The position numbers and the translations under genes were made by a program. A DNA stretch of 64,000 nt from Gnetum montanum (Eukaryota; Streptophyta; Gnetopsida; Gnetales; Gnetaceae): the NCBI GenBank assembly GCA_015680685.1, contig MNCI01028890.1, forward strand, positions 120,938 to 184,937, written 5' to 3'. Positions within the stretch are counted from its first letter, which is position 1. Each line of letters starts with the position of its first letter. Positions 21,883 to 31,306 of this stretch are shown one piece after another. Below the pieces are notes generated by a model, which saw nothing but the letters and a program-made list of their open reading frames with translations, was not told where the DNA came from and did not search any database.

Positions 21883-22347
21883 AAAAGAGAACGAAATTAG
21901 ATATACATCTATAGTGAACCTTTGATGATTGATAATATTACTTCAAATGGAAAAAGTAAAATGGTTGAAAAAGAAATTGTTGAAAACAAAATTTGTACAC
22001 TCCAAGAGAATGAGAATTCATTTGAGAAAGAAGATGAGAGGATTACTGAAGAAAAAGCTCAAAAAGATCAAGTTGAAAGCTCTAGCAAGCAAAAAAATAG
22101 TGGAGAGATTGCTTATGAAAAGGTTAGAGATATAAGGATTTCTACCAAAGTAATCATCCACATTCTCTTCCCATCTAAAGAATAGTCCATGAACAAAGGA
22201 CTTAATAATGTACAGTTTGTTTGTTTTGTTAGGAATGAGGTTTTTATACCACCAAACCTTATGTTTGATGGAAATTTTCCTCCAAAAAGATTTATCTTTT
22301 CAGCTGTAAAAATTTCAATAAAAGCTTCAATTACAGTTCAGTTTTAA
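21883..22347 (+). pseudogene. protease tail fused to the C-terminal part of the 3' extra ORF (element 2)
   Basis: Up to about 22020 the reading matches the post-protease segment of element 1. It then passes, still in frame, into the Glu/Lys-rich C-terminal part of that element's 3' extra ORF. It runs through TAG 22183-22185, which both copies share, to TAA 22345-22347. The whole of 19912-22347 is thus one frame of 811 codons with six internal stops. The junction marks deletion of about 4 kb (RNase H, RT and integrase) relative to element 1. Confidence 0.8.
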
Positions 22348-22377
22348 AATGAGGCATGCATAAATTTCTTTAAGCTT

Positions 22378-22393
22378 TTAAAGGGGTCAGAAA
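22378..22393 (+). other. polypurine tract (element 2)
   Basis: TAAAGGGGTCAGAAA lies directly before TGTTGGCAC of the 3' LTR. Confidence 0.88.
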
Positions 22394-22613
22394 TGTTGGC
22401 ACATTTGGCCATTTCCTAGAACAGTTGGACTATCTTATCAAAGATTGGAACATCTTGGTGTTGGTACATTTTTGCCCATTTAATGGAGTAGACTTTATGA
22501 TTGAAAGGGGATTTCACTTATCGTTTATATTGATTTAAGAGAGAGATGATCTTAAAAATTTAAAAGTAAACATGTAGCTTTAAGGTTATGGGTTGATGGG
22601 TGATTTGGAGAAA

Positions 22614-23620
22614 TTATTCACTGTTAAATAAAATAACATCAAAGGTAGAGATACTAGTAATATAATTTGCATTTGAATCAGCCTCATCCAAGATCAGAAA
22701 CAAAACTTCACTGAGCAACAAGCATTTGCTTTCAACCAAATCTATGATCCTTCCAGGTGTGCCCACCAAAACATCTATACCTCTGGACAGTGCATTCTGC
22801 CAAGTTGTGTATGAAACATCACTGTATCCACAAACTGTCCATAAAGAAGGCGTTGATTCTTTGAACTCTTTCTCAACCTGCTTTGCTAATTCACTTTTGG
22901 GTGCCAAAACCAACACTCACAGAAGCCTCTTGGATCTCCTTTGTATAGGGTCTAGCATGTTGGTTCTCCTCCATAATTTGTTGTATGATGGGAATTCTAA
23001 AAGCTAACGTTCTACCTGTTCCCATTTAGCACGACACCAAAACCACCTTCTGAATGGGAAGGAGGTGAGTGATGCCCCGTTTGTTGAGTGCCTCCACGAT
23101 GCTAGAGTCCAAAACAAGCTTGGAAATAACAAGATTTTCATCATCATGTCCATTTTTCTCAAAAGCATCATTCTTGTCAAAACAGCAAAATAGCAGAGAC
23201 GTCAGCATCGGCTTAGGCTTGGGCATCACCCTAGGCATCAGTATCGTAGTTGTAGAGCTGAGCATGCGCAAGAGGGCCATTGCCATTTTAGCCACGTATG
23301 AGACGCCTAGCCTCTTTAACAACGTCATTACCACAGTGAGCCAACATGCAGCGCATTTGCAGGGATTCATTAGCATCAGAGGAATTACGATGATGCATCA
23401 TGGCAGCAGCGGCAGGAGCAGCAGCAGCAGCAGGACCAAGTGTAGGCAGCTGGTGGTTAGGATTTGTAGGGTTTCAAGTCAAAATCAAAATCTTGACAAC
23501 AACAACGACATCAATAGTAGCAAAAAGGTAGAGCTTCAAACCATGGAGCCCATAGCGCAAGATAATTGTAGTGTGGTGTTCAGAGTTCACTTGCATCACC
23601 ACTGCCTACAAATCTGAACC
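22614..23620 (-). pseudogene. DEAD-box RNA helicase fragment in 3' LTR
   Basis: Read on the minus strand, the order is an N-terminal leader (to about 23200), Q motif (GITHLLPIQKVVLV), motif I as GTGRTLAF, motif Ia ([16 protein letters not shown]), motif Ib ([12 protein letters not shown]) and motif II (LDEAD) near 22700, after which homology stops. This is most of RecA domain 1 of a PMH/RH53-like helicase, a mitochondrial group II intron splicing factor family in plants. One frame change occurs near 22920-23025. No intron is apparent in the part I can follow. It is antisense to LTR transcription, so any read-through RNA could pair with the parent gene's mRNA. Confidence 0.85.
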
Positions 23621-23744
23621 CCTGTAAATCTGATCCCGAGACTAATTATTTCATTTCACGTCCATTTCAATCGCAAACCCAGAATGTTGTTTCTTCGTCT
23701 TCTAGTACCTTGCATCAGTCAACAAATGAGGAGTTTTGGACCCT

Positions 23745-24240
23745 AGTTTCGTAAACTATTGAGTTGGTGGTGGAGAAAGGGTGCACTTTTAACCCATCTC
23801 TTAAAAACCTTGCTCGCAGACCGATAACTGCCCATGTTGAGAGGATTTTGGGCATGCTGGAGGATCCACAAAATGCCCTAGAATTTTTTACATTTTATGA
23901 AGGGAATCCCTTGTTTCAAATGGAGCATAGCATGTCATGGGATTCTTATGATGAAGCTTTTGACGGCACGGATTATGTTGCAGGTGAAGATTATTAGGAT
24001 TTCAACGATTAAATCTTCTGCTGATGCTGCAGAGATGGAGATGATCATGGAGTTACTGGGAAGATTGCAAAATGCTCAGAAAAAGATGTAACGCCATTCG
24101 GCACATGGCTAGACAGAGATGCTACAGACCGGGAAGCATTTAATATTTTTAATGGCATTTTGACCAAGTATGAAGATCACATGTGGTCTGGAATATGGAT
24201 TAATTTCATCAAGTTAGGGGCCAAAGATATGACTCCCCAA
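23745..24240 (+). pseudogene. PPR-protein-like fragment in 3' LTR
   Basis: Same content as 17860-18340 with few differences. The ORF at 23764-23997 contains ITAHVERILGMLEDPQNALEF and an acidic end, then further protein-like sequence in a second frame to about 24235. It is too short to show the 35-residue repeats, so the PPR assignment is tentative. Confidence 0.45.
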
Positions 24241-24378
24241 TAGATCCTAATAAATCTATAATATATATGTATAACAAGTGACTTTTGTATTTTTATAATG
24301 ATAATAACTTCTTATAGAAGTCATAACCTCCTATGGTAGTTATAACTAATTTTCTAAATTTTTGTAACCACTACAAAA

Positions 24379-24630
24379 GACACTTGTCACCCGTAGCTTT
24401 TTTGTCTCCACAATGGCCACTTGTCAACTAAATGGGACACGTGTCAACTACAACCTTTTTCTCTCCATGGTGAACACTTGGCAACTAAATGAAGACACTT
24501 GGCAACTGAATGAAGACACTTGGCAACTCCATGGAACACTTGTCAACCATAGCCTTTTTGTCTCTATGGTGGTTAAACCACCCAAGATATTTTGTAACTT
24601 CCCTACGTCCCTTTGAACCCTATAAAAAGG
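24379..24630 (+). promoter_or_regulatory. LTR promoter region: motif array, G-box/ABRE and TATA box
   Basis: Seven copies of a word close to ACACTTGKCAAC lie between 24379 and 24550. One of them is ACACGTGTC (24437-24445), a perfect G-box/ABRE-type core. TATAAAAAGG at 24621-24630 follows about 70 bases later. The same array occurs in the 5' LTR (18500-18670), where the G-box reads ACATGTGTC. The 5' LTR TATA box falls in the assembly gap. Promoter function is inferred from layout. Confidence 0.65.
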
Positions 24631-25895
24631 CTTCAGGGGTCAAGGAGGAAGGGGGATGATATTGGGGTCTCATACATCAAAATTTTGAGAAGACATTGGG
24701 ATCACACTTGAACTCTCACTTGGAGACACACTTGGGGTCTTGAGAAGAGCAATGTAAAGAAGAAATTGTGAATGATTGCTTGTAAGATGGCTTGCTAAAG
24801 AAAATATCCCAGCCTCTTTGTCATAGTCCTGTGAGTTATGCTTATTGTTTTTATTTTGTTTAAATTGTTTAGCTAGTGGTTTAGATAGTATCATCCTTGG
24901 TAAGTAATTTTGGGATTCTTAGATTGCTCTTATTGTTCTTGTTTCCCAATAGAAAATTTCTATTAAAATTTTTCCATATAAGCACTTGTGTTTGAAAGCC
25001 TTAAGAGCATTTTAGTAGTAAATTTTATTATTGTACAACGTATAAGAACTGCTATTGAGATCGTTGTAAGATAGCCTCTGTTTGTAGTCATGTCGTTGAA
25101 CGATTCAGTAATCAAGAGGGTTTAGAAAATCTTTGGTATTTTGATGGGACCAGAATAGCTTCTTTTTATCTTTAAAGGGAATCTTCGTGGTATTTCAATC
25201 AGAAATTGTCAAGTCTTTCGAAGGTTCTATTGAATGCAATTGTTGATGTCCATTATCTAGCCAAAATGGAGTCTCGTACGTGATAGTTTACGCAGCAATT
25301 TTTTGGTAGCATAGTAGGATTGTCTTTAAGAAATTGCTTATGTGAGCCTTGGAAGTTTGAACAATTCGTAGATATTGATTTTGGGATAGCTTTATTGCGA
25401 AGTATTTACTTGTGTCATTTTACCTTGTTTAAATATTTGAGGTCTACACAAATCTGCTTTCTTTTCTGTCTATTTCCATCGAATCTTGCTCTATTTCTAG
25501 TTTTCTTGTGGAACTATCTCTTTCTCTGGGGAAAATTAGAAGTAGATTCACAGAGTTGTGCTCAAATGTTTTTGCAAAATTTTATTTGTTATAAGTAGGT
25601 ATTATAAGGACCGCGTAGACTAAGGAATTGAACAAAATAGGAACTCTCAACGACTCACAGTACTTGGAAAAGTTGGCTGAAACTCTTTAAGATAAGTCAT
25701 CTATAGTTTACACATAATGCAATCGTTTCATTTTTCACAACCACGCGCCACAACAGCACACACACATACTCACATTAACTACTGAGTTTATTTGGAGGTA
25801 TCTAGGCCTTGGTGTTGCGAGAGACCAACAGGCACCTAAATCCTATTCAAGGACACTCGTTGGTGGTCGCGTCCCAAATGGTCGCCAACAATATC

Positions 25896-28800
25896 CTGCC
25901 TAGAATATGACCTTACCAATATGTCTAGAATGTTCAAAAACCATAGTTTTAACCCTTGGTTCACTAGAATTTGAGTTACGGTTTCTAAGATATCACATTT
26001 TCTAATTTGCCAAAATATCGTAAAAGTTTTAACATTTGAATTGAATGACCATGATAAGTAATGCCTAGATGAGATTTCAGTAAGCGATTAGATAGAACAC
26101 TTGATAAGGTTTTCATAGGTTTTTTTAAAAAATTATTTGAACTCCCAGTGTGTGTGTGTGTTATAAGTGTTAAACATTGAGGGTATTAGTAGAGACAAAA
26201 AATGAGGAAATGAACTTATGAAAATGCTTATGGGAAAAAATTCATTGAAAATCAAAATTAAAAAGTTAAAGTTACTTTCACTAGGTGAGACAGTTTGAAA
26301 AGTCTAAAAGTTAAAAGTTAGCATATAAGCCTAAGCTTATATAAATAAAAATATCATAACATATATTTTTTTTCACGACCTTGATTCTGTTTCTCTATCC
26401 CTTCAAGAATTTTCTATTTTAAAACAAAAATTCTTTCTCATGTTATTTCTATGTTTGAAACTTTATTTTAGCCTAGTTTCTTCCATTTGAAGCCTATGTC
26501 TTTCGTTTCTAAACACATACCAAACTAAAATATCATGCTACAAGTGATTCTTCTGCTTATAAATAGATTCTGGCTTTCAATACTAGTTTTGTTTTGTAAA
26601 GGGGTTTTTAACACATTAGTTCAATGCAAAGTAAAAGGTTGATTTTAGATGCCTTTGTAGGTAAGAAAGTTTATTCTACTTTCTGTTTCATGTTACTTTC
26701 CTATTTTGTTATGGATTTTGTATGCTTTCATTCTACTTTTTGGTTTTTTGTTATTCTTCTACTATTTTAATTATTCTACTAAGATTCTATCAAATTTTTG
26801 TGGTTTTGTAGTTGATACCATATGGAAATTGGTATTTTAATTATGTCTAGGCCATCTTATATCTTTTGGGTGAAATTTTTAATTATGTGAAAACTTTGCT
26901 CAAATTGTTTTTCAAATATTTTATAATTATTTTGGATTAGCCCATGATATAAATATGATTTTGTGAGAATTTTATGGAATTTTCCCTTTTATATATTTTT
27001 GACCATTTAGGGAAATCTTTTGAATTTTTGAAATAAAATAATAATAGCTATGAAATTCATTTTTCTCAGTTGATAGTGGGAGCCACAAATATTTTAGATG
27101 TCCCCATCTACATGCAATAGTGAAGTGTTATTTAGTGGGACCCATCCCATGGGAACAAGAATTGTTAAATGGATTTCCTACCCTGGATATTGATTCATAA
27201 GTTCATTTGAAGCTATGGATTTAGCTGAGACCATGGCACTAAATAGTTGAGTCTAATGTTGTATAATGGGACATCAATCAAGATCTATCCTTCTAATGAT
27301 ACATGTGTCTTAGCTCTTGAGGATGTTAGTAGTGTGGCTATTACCAAGACTCAGCCATGAGTGCTTGAACTCTTAAGGATGTCAGTAGTATGGCTATTGC
27401 CAAGGCTCGACCATGAGTGACTTTTTTGGAGTCATAAGGATAATTTGATGATAGTAGTGAGGTTATTCCAAGAGCTGTTAGTGAATCCCTTTGGTAATGA
27501 GGGTAATCAAGACATAGCCTACAAATATGCTTAGTTAAAATATGCTCTTTGAGATTTTGTTAGAGAAATTTATGATATCTTTGGACATTAAATAATTAAA
27601 TAATTAAAATATTTATTCTTTAGATATTTGGTTTTAATTTGGATTTTTTTTAAAAAAAATGAAATCTTGTGGTATTTCTAGTCCTTGAAACATTTTTAAA
27701 TATTTAACTAGAAATTTTACTGAGCCCATACCCTAAAATTTTTGGCTCATAATCTTTATGCTCCATGAAGAGGGAAGTATAATAACCTCTCTTATTTGAG
27801 GGGTTCTAACTCCTACATTTCAATGTAGAGAGCCTAGAGTAGCTAAGTGGTCATGGAAAGAGGAACAAGGGAAGAAAGGTGGATCAATTCTACACAAAAT
27901 GGATCCTCTAAATTTGAAAATTAATTTTTCTATATTTTGTATTTTTTGTAAAATAGAAACCTTGTACACATTTTAGATACTTAAACCATGTACCTATTTT
28001 TGTGAATAAATAATAAAGTATGATAGATATGAAATTACCATCTCTATCATTTCAACGAAACATTTTTCATTTTGACACATGTTATATATTTAGGAAAAAT
28101 TTAGTATTAATTATTATATATTAGTATTTTATTTAATTATTATTTTTATTTTATTATTTAATTTTAAAAAATTTAAATATAAATATCTTTATTTCTAGAG
28201 GTCTCACTAAGGTGAAACAACTATCATTGGGATCGTTATTTTACATACTATTTTGTGAAGAAATTATTGAGATTTTTTAACATCTTTAGTTTTGTGGTTG
28301 TGAAAAATTCTTTTTTAAAATAAATTTAATTAATTATGTAGGTGAGCAATATAAATTATTGTTACATTGTATTGCTATACTATATTTATGTTTTTAATTA
28401 ATAATTTTTATGTATTTCATGGCATCCTTTAAAATTAATTAATAAAGATTAACTACAAATCCTTTGGATTTCATAGTATCTTTATTAGTTATTTATAGGA
28501 TTTTATAGTAAATTAATAGTGGTTTTACATCTCTAGTGGGAATAAGAATGGATTGGGAGGGATGCATGGTTATAGTAGCAACAGAGGTTGGTGATGCCAA
28601 AATGTCAAGGAATGTTAGAATGAAAATGGAAATAGTTATTGTAGTAACATTTAATAATGTGAGCAAGATGTTATAAATTTGTATATGTAGCTTAATTATT
28701 GGACTTTTATGATCAAATCAGGAAAATTGAGAAATGTTATGGATAAAATCCCACAAAAAAGAACTAAGGATATGGGTGGAGTTTTTAGTTGTTGATTTTG

Positions 28801-29165
28801 AATTAATAATAATGGATGATAATAGAGGAACAAAAGTAGCAAATATTTTGGATGGAAAAAACTATCTAGTTATGGTTAGATCTAGTGGTTGGTGTGCAAG
28901 TTGGAATAGCATATTAATTACATTATTAAATATTTTTGAATTATGATTTTTTTGGACATTGAAGCATGGGTCTACTACATAAATCATGAGTGAGATGTGA
29001 TGCTCATTGCAAATGGAGAACTAATGTCCAAAAGATAGTTTAATTGTTGAGATTGATGATTGTGTGTTGTCGTAGGTGGAATTCCACCCATGTGGTGCTT
29101 ATCGTGAATTTCATTTCGCTAAGAATGCAATTTATCCTCAATAAAATATATATCATGGTTGATTT
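25896..29165. other. AT-rich intergenic DNA, no gene seen
   Basis: It contains a short (GT)n run near 26147-26160 and an imperfect 55-bp tandem repeat at 27309-27475 (two good units, one partial). ORFs such as the one at 28734 look like chance. No transposon ends are recognised here, although older decayed elements are likely. Confidence 0.5.
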
Positions 29166-29169
29166 TCAC

Positions 29170-30300
29170 TTTTCCTTATTCTAAATCAAAATATCTATAG
29201 CCTTTCATTTGCAAGTTATAGCTCATAAATAAACTTAGTTTTGCATTTTTCTCTAGCTTTTTTCTTTTTTGTGCAAGTTTTAATACATAAGAAATGGAAT
29301 CAAATATTTTAAAATGTGATATATTTGGTTTCTTTTTAAACCATAATGCATAAGAAGTATCTTCTTGCATTTTTTTAGCACTCGATGATATATAGAAATT
29401 GTTGTTGAGAAAGCTTCTTTCCAAAATTGATTTGGAATTCTTTCTCATTATAACAAACATCTAATCATTCCTATGATTATTTGATTTTTCCTTTTTGCTA
29501 CACCATTTTGTTGAGGTGTGTAAATTGCAAATTTTTTATTTAGAATGCCAATTTTTCTTCAAAATTCTTCAAATTCATAATTTGTGAACTCACCACTCCA
29601 ATAACTCTAGATCTTCTTTATTTTTCTTTGCTTCTAATTTTTAACTTAATTTTTGAAAATTTTAAAATACTCTAAGGCTTGATCTTTTGTTTTTTAAAAA
29701 TAACCCCATATCATCCTTGAATAATCATCAATCAACATATAAAAATATCTATTCTTGCCTAAACTTAATGTTTGCATAGGCTCACATAAATCCGTATGAA
29801 TTAAATCTAGATAGATTTGTGATCTTGATTCTCTATGGGGCAAGGACAATCTTTTGGCTTTACCAATGATACGAATATCATAATTAATTAAATTTGACAT
29901 TGAAAAATGATCCATACCTGTAACCAAGCCTTTATTGTGCATCAAATCCATTGATTTGAAGTTGACATGATCCAATCTTGTATGTCAGAGCCATGTCTCA
30001 TCACTTGCAACCATTAAACATTTGATATCCTTTTGAACCTACAACTTATACATTCTATTTTGACTCATGAGGAGAATAGCTACTTCCTAATCTTTCTCCT
30101 CTTTTAATATTTTACATACATCATCTATAAATTCCACTTTATAACCTTTAATACATAGTTGACTAATACTATAAGTATTTTTTTCAAATCCAGAACATAA
30201 AAAATATCAAGAATGGTAAATTTGTTACCTATGTTTGTCTTGAAGGTAACTGATCTAATGTCAAAAATTATCATTCTTATGTCAATTCTACTAACTCTTC
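29170..30300 (-). pseudogene. copia GAG-pre-integrase and integrase remnant
   Basis: From 30300 downward the minus strand reads the copia pre-integrase region (FTILDIFYVLDLKK; LDHVNFKSMDLMH), then the integrase core start (YLDLIHTDLCEPMQTLS, YFYMLIDDYSRMIWGYF with a catalytic Asp). The third catalytic segment appears as TPQQNGVAKRKN, with Lys where the catalytic Glu is normal. The C-terminal part (ISHFKIFDSISYV, MKGYRYFDL) ends at about 29176. Several stops and frame changes are present. Integration activity is lost. Confidence 0.9.
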
Positions 30301-30305
30301 CTTGA

Positions 30306-31141
30306 TGATGAGTGGCGAGGTACCCCTACACTCAACCATATGAATATGAGTGCTTCATGCATGATCCAGTCGAACTTCGCAAATAGACTAGTTGTGGTAT
30401 CTAGATAGTTACTCATAGATCGCAGTTCACTGCCTTCCCACCTAGACTAGTATTAGCTTGTCACATATGGTTTAGTACAAAGTGAGGTGTATGATGTGTT
30501 CCTACAGTAATGCTACTTCTGGGTATGATGGGAAATAATATCAACTAAGCTAGGAGAGAGAGGATGAGAGAGAATTTAAACTATCCTAAGTGCGATGAGC
30601 ATCCGTTCCTTAATCATCCATACACATCTTGGACCTCGTGCATGACTACCACTGGGATTACCAAGCGCATGGCCTAGGTACGCTACTAGGTTACCAAGTA
30701 GTCACACTTAAATGCTCATGATTAAGATGTACTCATTCCTTGTTACTAGGAGATAAGCGTAGAGAGATATTAACTAAGAAAGCAATGAATAAGAATAACA
30801 ATTAAATAATTATGCTAAGTGGATGCTGCAATGATGAAGTAATCTATATCTTTATTGTCGGTCATGTGCATGTCCAAGTACGTCACACTCAAATAAGAAT
30901 GTCATACAATTACAATCATCACACTACAAGCATGCACTGGGAGAAAGGTTTGAGAGGAAAAACTGACAAAAAGTCCCTACCTTAATACTAAAGACTAACC
31001 CCTAACCAAATCCGCCTACCTCTTATTTATAGATGAGGAGACAGATCATGATATCACGTATTTGATATGGTGTCTAGGCTACAATATCGTGTACTCGATA
31101 TCGTGGATGCGATATCACAACCAACAATTCATGACTCATCA
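30306..31141 (-). repeat. 3' LTR of the Athila-like element
   Basis: It matches 55411-56245 and 57686-58529. On the plus strand it runs TGATGAGTGGCGAGG to ATGACTCATCA. The high-coordinate end, which is the U3 side, contains repeated GATATC palindromes (about 31040-31125). Confidence 0.88.
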
Positions 31142-31306
31142 TACCTCCATGACTGAATGAAAACTCATCCTTGAGTTAAAGTGAGAACAAGCTCCATTGA
31201 TTACACAATGGATAGGTATGGGATTATTGACTGACTAGAATGAATTAATGCTACAGTGTGGAATTAGAACAAAACTGAGACACAACACGAAAAAATTGGG
31301 TGAAAC

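Larger units (their letters stand above)
16503..25890 (+). mobile_element. complete non-autonomous gypsy element with giant LTRs (element 2)
   Basis: The LTRs are 16503-19791 (with an assembly gap) and 22394-25890, flanked by a perfect 5-bp target-site duplication ATATC (16498-16502 and 25891-25895). A PBS complementary to plant tRNA-Asn follows the first LTR, and a polypurine tract precedes the second. The 2.6-kb interior has only gag, protease and the tail of the 3' extra ORF. RNase H, RT and integrase, present in the related element at 1-7707, are absent. Movement would have needed enzymes in trans. Both LTRs carry the same host-gene fragments, so the capture preceded this insertion. Confidence 0.95.
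22394..25890 (+). repeat. 3' LTR of element 2 (3497 bp)
   Basis: Complete copy of the giant LTR, from TGTTGGCACATTTGG to GTCGCCAACA. Order inside: 5' end shared with element 1, antisense helicase fragment, PPR-like fragment, an array of ACACTTGKCAAC motifs, a TATA box, and the 3' ~650 bases shared with element 1's LTR. Confidence 0.95.

Noticed and set aside
26140-26162. GT run as a functional element
   Set aside because: Short simple repeat with no context.
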